DNA of 64,000 bases from Mesorhizobium atlanticum (GCF_003289965.1 NZ_QMBQ01000001.1:186001-250000); one strand, 5' to 3'; shown: positions 8,788 through 17,470, numbered from the stretch's first letter. The notes: generated by a model from the letters alone, not told the origin. Numbers and translations are program-made.

Positions 8788-9882
8788 ATGCAGCAACCCG
8801 GCCGGGCCGCAGAAATCAAAGCGAACGGGATCGGCAAGAGCTTCGGCTCGTTCCGGGCGCTCGACAATCTGTCGCTCGATATCGGCCGTGGCGAATTTCT
8901 GACGCTGCTCGGCCCTTCCGGCTCCGGCAAGACCACCTTCCTGATGATCCTCGCCGGCTTCGTGCAGCCGAGCGAAGGCAGGCTTTTCAGCGACGGTGTC
9001 GACATCACCGATCGTCCGGCCGAGCAGCGCGCCGCCGGCATGGTGTTCCAGGGCTATGCGCTGTTTCCGCATATGAGCGTGGAGCAGAACATCGCTTTCC
9101 CGCTCAAGGTGCGCAAGAAATCCGCTTCCGAGATCAAAAAGCGCGTCGGCGAGATGGTCGAGCGCGTCGGGCTGAAAGGCCACGAGAAGAAATTGCCGGC
9201 GCAGCTTTCCGGCGGCCAGCAGCAGCGCGTGGCGCTGGCCCGCGCGCTGGTGTTCGAGCCGGGCGTGCTCTTGCTCGACGAGCCGTTCTCGGCGCTCGAC
9301 AAGAGCCTGCGCGGCCAGATGCAGGCCGAGATGAAGCGGCTGCACCAGGAGACCGGCACCACCTTCGTCTTCGTCACCCACGACCAGAGCGAGGCGCTGG
9401 CGCTGTCCTCCCGCGTCGCCATCTTCAACCATGGCAAGCTCTTGCAGGTGGGCAGGCCGGACGAGGTCTATGACCGGCCGGCGAACCGCTTCGTCGCTGA
9501 GTTCCTGGGCGAGATCAACATGCTGCCGGTGAAGGGCGTGAAGCCCGCCGACAATGGCGCCACCGGGCTCTGCGAAGACCGCGCGGTCAACATGCGCTGC
9601 AAGGCCGAAGCGATCAAAGGCGACGCCATCCTCGCCATCCGCCCCGAGGACATGTCGATCGCGCCGGAAGCGTCGGCGAACCAGAACGGCATTGCCGCGA
9701 CCGCTGTCGCCTCGACCTATCTCGGTGCCGCGACCAAGCTCGACCTCACCACGCGCCAGGGCGCCAGGGTCACCGTCTCGGTGCCGAACGAGGTCGCGGC
9801 CGCGGCCCTGAGCAAGGGCAATTCCGTCTGGCTGACCTGGCCGGCGGAGAAGGGTTTCCTCCTTCCGGACGGAGGACAGTAG
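8788..9882 (+). CDS. ABC importer ATP-binding protein, PotA/FbpC type
   Basis: 364 residues. The Walker A motif GPSGSGKTT is at about residues 42-50, the signature LSGGQQQR at about 139-146, Walker B ends in LLLDEPFSALD, and a C-terminal TOBE domain follows after residue 240 (IRPEDMSIAP). The start at 8788 is chosen because GAGGAAAG lies 8 bases upstream; an in-frame ATG exists at 8749. This is the energising subunit of a polyamine/opine-type importer together with the solute-binding protein and two permeases downstream. The codon use and spacing suggest one operon from about 8.7 to 12.7 kb. Confidence 0.88.
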   Translation: MQQPGRAAEIKANGIGKSFGSFRALDNLSLDIGRGEFLTLLGPSGSGKTTFLMILAGFVQPSEGRLFSDGVDITDRPAEQRAAGMVFQGYALFPHMSVEQNIAFPLKVRKKSASEIKKRVGEMVERVGLKGHEKKLPAQLSGGQQQRVALARALVFEPGVLLLDEPFSALDKSLRGQMQAEMKRLHQETGTTFVFVTHDQSEALALSSRVAIFNHGKLLQVGRPDEVYDRPANRFVAEFLGEINMLPVKGVKPADNGATGLCEDRAVNMRCKAEAIKGDAILAIRPEDMSIAPEASANQNGIAATAVASTYLGAATKLDLTTRQGARVTVSVPNEVAAAALSKGNSVWLTWPAEKGFLLPDGGQ

Positions 9883-9953
9883 AGAGCGCTGCTGCGGCCT
9901 GAAATCGCCGCATCGGCTTCCGGTTCAAATCAACGACAACAAGGGGAACTGAC

Positions 9954-11066
9954 ATGAGCGATACCAAGAAACAGACGATCGAATCCCTCGCCGAGAGGAC
10001 AAAGCGCGGCGAGATCTCGCGCCGCCAGTTCGCGCAGCTTGCCGGCCTGGTGCTGGCCGGCACGCCGATGCTGCTGCGCTCGACCGGCGCCCGTGCCGAG
10101 ACCAAGGGGCTGGTGCTGGTCAACTGGGGCGGCGACGCCATCACGGCCTACGATGCCGCCTATGGCCAGGCCTTCACCAAGGACACTGGCATTCCGGTCA
10201 AGATGGATGGCTCGGGCCCGACCGAAGGCGCGATCGCCGCGCAGTTCAAGAGCGGCGCGCCGACCTGGGACCTCGTCGACGTCGACCCGTTCTCGGCGAT
10301 CACGCTGGGCGCTCAGGGCATGCTCGAGCCGATCGACTACAAGATCGTCGACAAGAGCAAGATGCGGCCGGGCTTCGGCTGGGAGTATGCCGCGTCGACC
10401 TACTTCTTCTCCTACGTCATCGCCTACGACTCGCAGAAATTCGGCTCCAACGCGCCGACCGGCATGGCCGACTTCTTCGACGTCAAGAAATTCCCCGGCA
10501 AGCGCTCGCTCTACAAATGGGGCGTGTCGAGCTGGGAGGCTGCACTTCTGGCGGACGGCGTCGCGCCGGCGTCGCTCTATCCGCTGGATCTCAAGCGCGC
10601 CCATGACAAGATCGCCGCCTTCAAGGAGAACGTCGTCTCCTATTGGGGCGGCGGCGCCGAAAGCCAGAGCGTGCTGCTCAACGGCGAAGCCTCGATGGCG
10701 ATCGTGTGGTCGACACGCGCCTCGCTGATCGAGCAGGACTCCGGCGGCCAGATCAAGTTCATCTGGGATCAGGGCCTGATCTCGCCCGGCGCGCTGGCGG
10801 TGCTGAAGAACAATCCCGGCGGCAAGGACGCGGCGATGAAGTTCATCGCCAGCACCCAGGATCCGCAGAAGGAACTTGTGATGTTCGAAAAGCTCGGACA
10901 GGGCCCGGCCAATCCAGCGGCCGACGCGCTGATCCCGGCCGACAAGAAGCGCATCAACCCGGTTGATCCGGCGAACATGGCGAAGCAGATCCCGCTCGAC
11001 ATGGACTGGTACGCCAAGAACTACGGCGCCGCGCTCGACGAGTACACCAAGATCATCTCGGCCTGA
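9954..11066 (+). CDS. Periplasmic solute-binding protein, spermidine/putrescine type
   Basis: 370 residues. The N-terminus contains SRRQFAQLAG at residues 23-32 followed by a short hydrophobic stretch and ARAE, consistent with a twin-arginine type signal peptide cut near residue 45. The mature part has the PotD/PotF-like layout: LVLVNWGGD at the start, DLVDVDPF, and the central YKWGVSSWEAALLADG. It should capture the substrate in the periplasm and deliver it to the two permeases. Because of the linked guanidino-hydrolase and amidohydrolase the ligand may be a guanidino or acyl-amine compound, but this is inference from context only. Confidence 0.87.
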   Translation: MSDTKKQTIESLAERTKRGEISRRQFAQLAGLVLAGTPMLLRSTGARAETKGLVLVNWGGDAITAYDAAYGQAFTKDTGIPVKMDGSGPTEGAIAAQFKSGAPTWDLVDVDPFSAITLGAQGMLEPIDYKIVDKSKMRPGFGWEYAASTYFFSYVIAYDSQKFGSNAPTGMADFFDVKKFPGKRSLYKWGVSSWEAALLADGVAPASLYPLDLKRAHDKIAAFKENVVSYWGGGAESQSVLLNGEASMAIVWSTRASLIEQDSGGQIKFIWDQGLISPGALAVLKNNPGGKDAAMKFIASTQDPQKELVMFEKLGQGPANPAADALIPADKKRINPVDPANMAKQIPLDMDWYAKNYGAALDEYTKIISA

Positions 11067-11088
11067 CCGGGCCGGGAACTTCTTGGCA

Positions 11089-11922
11089 ATGAGAGGCACC
11101 CTCTCCGACAGGATGGGCGCGGCGCTGCTGATGGCGCCGCTGCTCCTGTTCCTGATCCTGGCCTATGCCTGGCCGTTCCTTGGCGTGGTGAAGTGGAGCT
11201 TTACGCTCCCCACGCCCGGGCTCGGCCAGTACCATGCCCTGCTCACCGACGAGCTGGTGCAATCGGTGTTCATCCGCACGCTGCGCATCGCGGCGATCGT
11301 CACCCTCGTCTCGGTCACCGCCGCCTACGCGATCACCGTTGTCTGGGTGCGCGGTAGCCCGGTGCAGCGCGTGTTGGCCGAATTCTGCATCCTGGTGCCA
11401 TTTTGGATTTCCGTACTCACCCGCGCGTTCGGCTGGGTGGCGCTGCTCTCCAACCGTGGCCTGATCAACACCTGGCTGCAATCGATCGGCTTCATCTCGG
11501 AGCCGTTGACCCTGGTGCGCAACGAATTCGGCGTCATCGTCGGCATGTCGCACTTCCTCATCCCCTTCGCGGTGTTCCCGCTGGCATCGGCCATGCGCAG
11601 CCTGGACGAGCGCGTGCTGCTCGCGGCGCGCGGCCTTGGCTCCAGCCGCATGCGCACCTTCTGGACGGTGTTCGTGCCGATGACCCGCTCCGGCATCATC
11701 GGCTCGGCGATGATCACCTTCGTCTTCTCGCTCGGCTTCTTCGTCACGCCGGCAATCCTCGGCGGCGGCCGCTCCGTGATGATCGCGGAGCTGATCTATC
11801 TGCGCATCTTCCAGAGCCCGGACTGGGGGCTGGGCGCGGCGATCAGCGTCGTGCTGGTGGTGTTTGTCGGCGCGCTGATGGCGCTGCTTTTCCGCTACGT
11901 CAAACCGAAGCAATTGGTGTAG
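11089..11922 (+). CDS. ABC importer permease, PotB type
   Basis: 277 residues with about six predicted membrane segments, beginning MRGTLSDRMGAALLMAPLLL. The permease EAA-type loop is visible as AARGLGSSRMRTFWTVFVP near residues 175-195. The ATG at 11089 is preferred; the frame runs upstream into the binding protein gene but that part is Arg/Ser-rich and not protein-like. It begins 23 bases after the binding protein stop codon and is followed 5 bases later by the second permease, so the genes are cotranscribed. Confidence 0.86.
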   Translation: MRGTLSDRMGAALLMAPLLLFLILAYAWPFLGVVKWSFTLPTPGLGQYHALLTDELVQSVFIRTLRIAAIVTLVSVTAAYAITVVWVRGSPVQRVLAEFCILVPFWISVLTRAFGWVALLSNRGLINTWLQSIGFISEPLTLVRNEFGVIVGMSHFLIPFAVFPLASAMRSLDERVLLAARGLGSSRMRTFWTVFVPMTRSGIIGSAMITFVFSLGFFVTPAILGGGRSVMIAELIYLRIFQSPDWGLGAAISVVLVVFVGALMALLFRYVKPKQLV

Positions 11923-11927
11923 CCAAG

Positions 11928-12734
11928 ATGCCGACCTACCGTCCCGGTCCCGTCTCGCTCATCCTCGCCGTGCTGGTAGCGCTGTTCCTTTTGATGCCGC
12001 TGCTTGCCGTCATCCCAGTGTCGCTGACGCCGAGCCGCATGTTGACCATGCCGACGGGGGAACTGTCGCTGCGCCACTACCGCTCGCTGATCGAGGATCC
12101 GCGCTGGCTGGACTCCATCCTGCTTTCGCTCAGGATCGGTGTCGTCAGCAGCATCCTCTCGACGGCACTCGCGCTGACTTTCAGCCTCGGCGTCTGGATG
12201 TTCCAGCCGCGCTTCACCGCGGCCCTTGTCGGCTTCGTGCTGCTGCCGATGGTGGTGCCGCCGGTGGTCTCGGCGGTGACGCTCTATTTCCTCCTCACCT
12301 CGGTCTCCGGCCTCACCTCATTGTTCGGCTATGACACGTGGCTGGGTGTCGCGATGGCGCATTCGGTGATGACGGTGCCATTCGCCACGGTGCTTATCCT
12401 GGTCTCGCTCAGCCAGCTCGACCGGCGCATCGACCTTGCCGCGCGCGGGCTTGGCGCCACCGTTTGGGAACGCGCGACGCGCGTCATCATGCCCAACATC
12501 AAGTTCGGCATCGTCACTGCCGCCCTGCTCTCCTTCGTGCTCTCCTGGGAAGAAATCGGCGTGACTTTGTTCATCACCTCGGTGAATGCGATCACGCTGC
12601 CGCGCCTGATGTGGATGGGCCTGCGCGACAACATCGATCCGGCGATCGCGGCGCTTTCGGTGATCCTGATCGTCATCACGGTGCTGGTGCTGGCGGTGAG
12701 GATCGTGATCACCAGGCAAAAGGCCTCGTCGTAG
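11928..12734 (+). CDS. ABC importer permease, PotC type
   Basis: 268 residues with about six membrane segments. The EAA loop is AARGLGATVWERATRVIMP around residues 165-185. The start at 11928 follows the first permease stop by 5 bases and has AGCCAAG just before it. It completes the four-gene importer (ATPase, binding protein, two permeases). Its stop codon TAG is the first three bases of a degenerate family B repeat (TAGAGCGG), a situation repeated at two other genes in this window. Confidence 0.87.
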   Translation: MPTYRPGPVSLILAVLVALFLLMPLLAVIPVSLTPSRMLTMPTGELSLRHYRSLIEDPRWLDSILLSLRIGVVSSILSTALALTFSLGVWMFQPRFTAALVGFVLLPMVVPPVVSAVTLYFLLTSVSGLTSLFGYDTWLGVAMAHSVMTVPFATVLILVSLSQLDRRIDLAARGLGATVWERATRVIMPNIKFGIVTAALLSFVLSWEEIGVTLFITSVNAITLPRLMWMGLRDNIDPAIAALSVILIVITVLVLAVRIVITRQKASS

Positions 12735-12813
12735 AGCGGTTTGCCGTTCACCGGATCGTTCTCTTTTTGACGCGATCCGTACGGAAACCGCCCACACCTT
12801 CCGGAATTGCCCC
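12732..12813. repeat. Family B repeat, degenerate copy 1
   Basis: It starts with TAGAGCGG and ends with ttccggaattgcccc. It aligns, with a shortened left hairpin and several mismatches, to the copies at 24570-24674 and 36031-36134, sharing the ctctttttgacgc and gtacggaaaccgc type segments. The first three bases are the stop codon of the permease gene. Confidence 0.6.
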
Positions 12814-12826
12814 GATCCAGAAACGA

Positions 12827-12856
12827 AAGAGGCCCGCCGGGATCGGCGAGCCTCTT
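12827..12856. terminator. Hairpin terminator downstream of ABC operon
   Basis: A 13-bp stem (12827-12839 with 12844-12856, one mismatch) and a 4-base loop. Only a short T run follows on the plus strand, while the minus strand reads TTTCGTTTC after the stem. It could end transcripts from either side; the ABC operon ends 92 bases upstream. Confidence 0.6.
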
Positions 12857-13216
12857 CACGGAGCCGAAGTGGAAGTTCGGCGCCGTCATGATCCGGGGGT
12901 GTGGATCGACTCGAAATCTAGCCAACAGGGCCCCGCCGGGCGACTTACAAATCCGTAAACTTCGGTCGGTCCGCGCGCCCAACGGCGCAAGAAAAGCCCG
13001 TTCTATCAGCGGCTTGCCGGGAGCATCCGGCATCGAGACAGCGCCTGTCAAAGAAACGTGATGAACCGTCTGCCCGGCCGGCGGGACGGCAGAGCGGCTT
13101 GGAGATGCAGGGAAACACGGCGGCGTCGCGATGCGACCCGCTTGTTCGCAGTCTGCGCCATCGAGGCCCCGCACCGGACGAAGGCCCCCCGGCCTCGTCC
13201 GTGCGTGGCGGTCCGT
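12857..13216. other. Intergenic region without a recognised gene
   Basis: A 360-base interval between the ABC operon terminator and the NolR-like gene. Frames are open on both strands, but their translations are Arg/Pro-rich and have neither an RBS nor family resemblance. No RNA gene or repeat was recognised. Confidence 0.5.
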
Positions 13217-13588
13217 TCAAGCGGCCTGCGGCCGCCGCATCCTCTCGACGAACGCCTGCCTTGCCGGTCCGGCAAGAGGCTTGTCCGTGGCCAGCAGGCC
13301 ATCGAGCAGCGCCAGAAGTTCGCGCGCCGCCGAAGACTTGCAGGAATAGTAGACCATCTGACGATCGCGGCGGGTTTCGACCAGGCCAAACCTACGCAGT
13401 TTGGCCAGGTGTTGCGACAGCGCCGATTGGCTGAGTTCGACCTTGTCGGCGAGCACGCCGACCGAGAGTTCGCCCTCGGCCAAGTAGTTCATGATGAGCA
13501 GACGCTTCTCGTTGCCCATCACCGCAAGAAAGGCTGCCGCGCTTTCTGCGTTGGCGGTAAGTTTCTTCGTAACCATCGATTTCCCCAT
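13217..13588 (-). CDS. ArsR/SmtB family regulator, NolR-like
   Basis: 123 residues from 13588, or 119 from the ATG at 13576, which has GGGGAAA 5 bases upstream; both starts are plausible. The winged helix covers about residues 15-95, with recognition-helix sequence LSQSALSQHLAKLR and a wing RRDRQMVYYSC. This closely resembles NolR, the rhizobial repressor of nodulation and other genes, in the AAFLAVMGNEKRLLIM and VGVLADKVELSQ segments. No metal-binding ELCVCDL motif is present, consistent with NolR-type rather than metal-sensing members. An 8-bp inverted repeat overlaps the start region. Whether it is the functional NolR orthologue cannot be told from sequence alone. Confidence 0.78.
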   Translation of the reverse strand: MGKSMVTKKLTANAESAAAFLAVMGNEKRLLIMNYLAEGELSVGVLADKVELSQSALSQHLAKLRRFGLVETRRDRQMVYYSCKSSAARELLALLDGLLATDKPLAGPARQAFVERMRRPQAA

Positions 13589-13616
13589 GGTTCATGCTCT
13601 TCCGAAGGCCATGGGG
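13583..13616. promoter_or_regulatory. Inverted repeat over the NolR-like start region
   Basis: CCCCATGG at 13583-13590 is mirrored by CCATGGGG at 13609-13616, with an 18-base spacer. The position at the translation start suggests an operator for autoregulation. It does not match the ATTAG-type NolR box I recall. Confidence 0.35.
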
Positions 13617-13993
13617 GCAAATGGCTTCAGAGTTCCAGAGCGTTGGTGGGCATGCCCCGATTTCGACACGGGACCTGCCCTGCTTCTTTTTCGACCAGAA
13701 CCCCTTCGTAACCCGGTTGCCACCACGCCGGGGCACTGGTCTCGGACACAACGCGCGGCGTTTTTTCGGGCTCAAGTCAATGCAGACTCGGAAAAATTCC
13801 GCGCTGCTAATGCGTACCAGCGCAGCGCTCGTTCGGCAAGAATATAACGAGCCCGGCAAAACAGCGGCCAGCCGAGGACAAGAGCGGCGTCAGCCGAAGT
13901 GCATGGCAAGCTTAGCTCGCCGCGACTCACGCTCAACCTTGAAGCATGCTAATATTAACTGGCAAAAAAGGAGCCCGGCTCAAGGAGGAAGCC
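13617..13993. other. Intergenic region upstream of small gene at 13994
   Basis: About 375 bases. Possible reading frames are short and not protein-like. The stretch 13800-13975 becomes more AT-rich (gaatataac, gctaatattaactgg) and probably holds the promoter of the small gene that follows. No RNA gene was recognised. Confidence 0.45.
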
Positions 13994-14197
13994 ATGTCCA
14001 TTGCACCCAATGGCCGCAACACATTCACTCCCGACGAGACGGCGATGCTTGGCCGTGTCTATGAGAATGGCAGCATCAAGGGCGAGACCGCCGAGCAGAA
14101 GGAAGCACGCGCCTCGCGCATCATCGCCAATTACATGGCCGGCATCACCGACGAGGCGGAACTGATCGAGCTTTCGCGCAGGCCGCTTGGAAGATGA
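13994..14197 (+). CDS. Small hypothetical protein, 67 aa
   Basis: The ATG at 13994 has an excellent RBS, AAGGAGGA, 6 bases upstream. The protein is soluble, mixed charge, with no signal peptide or membrane segment: FTPDETAMLGRVYENG in the first third and KEARASRIIANYMAGI in the second, likely two or three helices. I do not recognise the family. The following gene encodes a DUF982 protein on the same strand, 105 bases downstream. Confidence 0.6.
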   Translation: MSIAPNGRNTFTPDETAMLGRVYENGSIKGETAEQKEARASRIIANYMAGITDEAELIELSRRPLGR

Positions 14198-14302
14198 GCA
14201 ACGTGCTGCGCCCGCGCGAGGCGGCTTCACGTTAAGTTGACGTTCCGGCACGGAACGCAACGGCAGAATGTCGTGTTCCGATATTGTTCGGGAGGTTCCG
14301 CG

Positions 14303-14548
14303 ATGATGCAGGGATGGTTCTCCAGGCCGGTTGAAGTCGCCGTCGGCGTTTCCGGCTCGATCCGCCACATATCCAACGCCGAACAAGCCGCCGAACTGCT
14401 GACCGGCCAATGGCGCGATGCCGGCAGCGCGCTGCATGGCGAGGCGCTGCGGGCCTGTCGCCGGGCGATCCGCGGCGACGTCCCGGCCGACGCCGCCAGG
14501 GAGGCCTTCATCGCCGCCGCGCGCGAAGCGCATGTGCTGGTCGAATAG
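14303..14548 (+). CDS. DUF982 protein
   Basis: 81 residues from the ATG at 14303 (RBS GGGAGG upstream). It shows the DUF982 pattern: an N-terminal Trp followed by S-x-PV, a central aliphatic region with RHISNAEQAAELLTGQW, then ALRACRRAIRGDVPADAAR and a terminal FIAAAREAHVLVE helix. DUF982 is a small family nearly confined to Rhizobiales, of unknown function. This is the first of three DUF982 genes in the window (others at 15139 and 59876); they diverge strongly in sequence. Confidence 0.8.
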   Translation: MMQGWFSRPVEVAVGVSGSIRHISNAEQAAELLTGQWRDAGSALHGEALRACRRAIRGDVPADAAREAFIAAAREAHVLVE

Positions 14549-14579
14549 GACATCGCGGCGGCGTGTGGCACGAGCCTGC

Positions 14580-14684
14580 CTATCGATAGAAAAGCCACAA
14601 AAGCACCAGCACCGCGAACACCGCCGGAGAGAGCAGGATTCCGGCCCGAAAAAGGCACATGGCCAACTGAAGCGGGGTGAACAT
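14580..14684 (-). CDS. Very small predicted membrane protein, 34 aa
   Basis: A 34-residue frame starting MFTPLQLAMCLFRAG and ending in a hydrophobic helix LLSPAVFAVLVLLWLFYR. One transmembrane helix covers nearly the whole C-terminal half. The RBS is weak. The pattern resembles small one-helix proteins seen in rhizobial genomes, but I have no firm family. It lies 20 bases after the next small gene on the same strand, so both may share a transcript. Confidence 0.4.
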   Translation of the reverse strand: MFTPLQLAMCLFRAGILLSPAVFAVLVLLWLFYR

Positions 14685-14704
14685 GCCCGGCGGTGTCGTC
14701 GGAC

Positions 14705-14869
14705 CTACCGAACGCGCAGATTGACGGGAAGACGACGCGCTGTTCGAAACGCGCGCGCACGATCCGTCTCATCGGGCGCACGGCTCGGTCGCGCTTCCTC
14801 GTAAAGGCCGAAAGCGGTCGCCACCAAGGTGGCAACGGTCATGGTGGATGCGAGCACGGCGATAAGCAT
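14705..14869 (-). CDS. Small predicted membrane protein, 54 aa
   Basis: Starts MLIAVLASTMTVATLVATAFG, a single N-terminal hydrophobic helix, then a charged Arg/Asp-rich tail ending NLRVR. A weak GGGAAGA lies about 10 bases before the ATG. It would be an inner-membrane protein with a short cytosolic tail. No family is recognised; support is the membrane helix plus the adjacent similar small gene. Confidence 0.4.
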   Translation of the reverse strand: MLIAVLASTMTVATLVATAFGLYEEARPSRAPDETDRARAFRTARRLPVNLRVR

Positions 14870-15138
14870 GAGAGGTCTTCCCGCGTTTCATCAGCCTGCC
14901 GGATTCATTAGCGCAGGCCGCGGGGGTGCTGCAGTGACTTTGGTCACACGATTTTCAACCATCGGAATCGCCGAGGAGCCCGTCCCGACGCTGCCCATAG
15001 TCGCCTCGAAATTCTTCGGAACCTAATGCGCGATGGTTGGTTAACGCGCGGGTCCGCAATCGCCTCACGGACCCGCATCGGACGCCATCCGGCGCCGATA
15101 GCTTGCTCAAAAAGACGATCATAAGAACGGAGGAAGTG

Positions 15139-15381
15139 ATGAACGATGTCTGGTTTTCCGAACCAGTCGTGATCGATTTAAAGCCAAACGGCCGGCGCAA
15201 GGTATCGAGTTGCTTCGAGGCGATGGAATGCCTCGACCAACGTTGGCCGGGACAGGCGCGCGACGGCGCCTGGCGCTCGGCGAGCCGCGTCTGCCGTGAC
15301 GCGCTTGACGGCCTGCGCAGCCCGGTGGAAGCCCGCAAGACGCTGCGCAAGGCGGCCAAGGTCGCCGGGCTGCTGGCGTAG
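15139..15381 (+). CDS. DUF982 protein
   Basis: 80 residues with the start ATG at 15139 and RBS GGAGGAAG directly upstream. DUF982 features: VWFSEPVVIDL at the N-terminus, a CFEAMECLDQRW helix, then ASRVCRDALDGL and the C-terminal ARKTLRKAAKVAGLL. It shares the family outline but little identity with the DUF982 proteins at 14303 and 59876. About 290 bases of sequence without a clear gene follow (15382-15670). Confidence 0.78.
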   Translation: MNDVWFSEPVVIDLKPNGRRKVSSCFEAMECLDQRWPGQARDGAWRSASRVCRDALDGLRSPVEARKTLRKAAKVAGLLA

Positions 15382-15670
15382 CCCCGATTTCCCCATGCCC
15401 GTCGCGGTTTCCCATTGCCGCGGCGGGCTTTCCGTTTTCCATACAGGCGAAGTTACGGCCGGCGCATACTGTGGAACGCGTTCAAGCACGCATCCCGTGG
15501 GGCACATGAAAACGCCGGCCGCTGGGCTTAGGGGTTGCCTGACGGGTTCAGGCCTTTCCATTTCGGCGAGTCGGGCGCCGGGCCGCAACGCGAGCGCCGG
15601 AGCATGGTAAACGCACGGTTACTATCCACAGCGCATGGTCAATCGGTCAAGCAGGCAGACGACGGCCTGG

Positions 15671-16636
15671 TCAGGCGAAACCGCCAAGCACCTCCGGAAA
15701 CTGGACCGCCATCGCGCCTTCATCCGCCTGCCTGGCATAGATCGCGTGCATCCTGCTGCCGTCATATCTGGCCCTCCGGCGCTGCACGTCCTTGCCGAAC
15801 AGGCCGGCAACCGCGTCGAAGCGTCGGAAGAAGCGCTTCACCACGCCGCGCTCGAAGGGTATGCGCTGCTCGAAAGGCCTGCCCCAGGGCGTGTCCCCTG
15901 CCAGATCCCGCCAGATGCGCAGCGCATCGAGTTCGACCCCCACCTGATTGCCCCATGGCTTGCCGCCCGCGAAATGCCTGGCCCAGGCTTGCGAGAAGCG
16001 GAATTCTCTGGTTCCGAGCGACTGCAGGTTCCAGTTTGGATGCATCGTCTGCCATTTGCCCTCGAAGGCGATGTTCAGGGCGTTCTGGTCGTTCATCTGA
16101 CCTTCAACAGCGAGTTTCCGAGCTTCCTTCATAAGCCCTTGTTCGCGCACCGGCGCCATATTGAACACGATGATGCCGGCGTTGAAGTAAGGCGCGCCCG
16201 GCCGCATGGACATTTTTTGCCGGTAAGCCGGTCGGAAATACATGTAGTCGTCATGCGCAGCGAGCAACGGCGCGTGAATTGGCTGTCCGACCAAATCGGC
16301 TATGTCTCTGTTGAAAAGAACGTCGCAGTCGACATGCGCGATACGATCGTAAGGCGCGAACTCGGCAAACTGGTCGACAAAGAGCCGGATGAATGTCGCA
16401 ATGCTGCCCGGGCGAAAGCGGTAGCCGGATGCGGCCATGAATTCCGCTACATCGACCGTCTGAATGCGATCTTCCAACAGACGATCGGCGACGCTCTTGT
16501 CGGCATCGGTCGCTCCGAGATGAAGAATGAAACCATCCGTCGGCTTTTGCGCAACGTCCAATATCCGGCGCGCCGCCAGGCAGGCATAAGGGAAGTACCT
16601 GGCGTCAGCCGCTATGAAAAAACAGGATTTCGTCAT
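15671..16636 (-). CDS. Glycosyltransferase family 8 protein
   Basis: 321 residues from the ATG at 16636 (MTKSCFFIAAD). The DxD metal and nucleotide-sugar motif is D103-C-D105 in HVDCDVLFN, and the GT8 acceptor-side signature YFNAGIIVFN occurs at about residues 150-159, followed by NDQNALNIAF. GT8 enzymes are retaining transferases, often galactosyl- or glucosyltransferases of lipopolysaccharide outer core. It starts 10 bases after the acetyltransferase gene ends, so the two form an operon, likely for decorating a surface polysaccharide. Acceptor and donor sugars are unknown. Confidence 0.82.
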   Translation of the reverse strand: MTKSCFFIAADARYFPYACLAARRILDVAQKPTDGFILHLGATDADKSVADRLLEDRIQTVDVAEFMAASGYRFRPGSIATFIRLFVDQFAEFAPYDRIAHVDCDVLFNRDIADLVGQPIHAPLLAAHDDYMYFRPAYRQKMSMRPGAPYFNAGIIVFNMAPVREQGLMKEARKLAVEGQMNDQNALNIAFEGKWQTMHPNWNLQSLGTREFRFSQAWARHFAGGKPWGNQVGVELDALRIWRDLAGDTPWGRPFEQRIPFERGVVKRFFRRFDAVAGLFGKDVQRRRARYDGSRMHAIYARQADEGAMAVQFPEVLGGFA

Positions 16637-16646
16637 TGGCTGTCGT

Positions 16647-17237
16647 TTACTGCGACTGGTTGAGGGCAGTGCCTGCCACAAAATGCTTCTCGACGAAAGC
16701 CTCGATGGGGCCAGTGAGCATTGCCGCCTCGCGTTTGACCTTGTCATCGTCCCAACGCCACCATTGGATTGCCAACAGCTTCGAGATGATCTCTTCGGAA
16801 AAGCGGTATCTGATCAGTCTTGCGGGCGAGCCGCCGACAATGGCGTAGGGCGGCACGTTCTTCGTGACCACCGCCCCTGCCCCAACGACAGCGCCATCGC
16901 CGATCTCGACTCCCGGCAGGATCACCGCGCCATTGCCGATCCAGACATCATTGCCGAGGGTGATGCCAGCCGGCTTGCCGCCATTAGGGATCGGCTCTGG
17001 CCGGTTCAGCAATCGGCTGTAGATCGGAAACGACGTCGCGCTGTCGGTCTGATGCTGGCCAGAGCACATGAAACGCACCTGGCCGGCGATAGAGCAGAAG
17101 GCTCCGATTTTGAGCGGAGCGTCCTTCGAGGGAAACATGATCTTCTGCCATTTCACACCGTAGGTGTGACGGCCAACCGTCACGTGCTCCGGCAATTTGG
17201 AACGGACTTCCCTCAGCCATTGGGAAAATTTCGACAT
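16647..17237 (-). CDS. Hexapeptide-repeat O-acetyltransferase (CatB/NodL-like)
   Basis: 196 residues. A left-handed beta-helix is indicated by the hexapeptide pattern between residues 40 and 145 (IGAFCSIAG, then [34 protein letters not shown]), followed by the typical [19 protein letters not shown]. The catalytic His of the family is probably the one in MCSGQHQTD. Such enzymes use acetyl-CoA to acetylate sugars or antibiotics. In front of a GT8 gene a polysaccharide acceptor is more likely than chloramphenicol. It is the first gene of the two-gene operon. Confidence 0.83.
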   Translation of the reverse strand: MSKFSQWLREVRSKLPEHVTVGRHTYGVKWQKIMFPSKDAPLKIGAFCSIAGQVRFMCSGQHQTDSATSFPIYSRLLNRPEPIPNGGKPAGITLGNDVWIGNGAVILPGVEIGDGAVVGAGAVVTKNVPPYAIVGGSPARLIRYRFSEEIISKLLAIQWWRWDDDKVKREAAMLTGPIEAFVEKHFVAGTALNQSQ

Positions 17238-17470
17238 CAGAAACCTCGGTCGCGAACTACAGCGACATAGCCGCAGATCAACGTGGCCAGCAACAAGGGA
17301 ACCGCAAGAATTGCGCGCCGCGCTTCTGGTCGAGACGCTGGACCAGGCCGCGGGATCGAAGCGCTCCCCCTTCCTCGGCGACCATATTCACCATATCGAG
17401 CTCGATGGACTGAAACGAGATCACCGAATACCTGCTGGCGTCCGCGCCGACCAGCACTACCTCAAGCCGC

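Noticed and set aside
12857-13216. Minus-strand frame ending near 12900 as an additional gene
   Set aside because: No RBS, atypical composition and overlap with the terminator and the NolR-like gene region.
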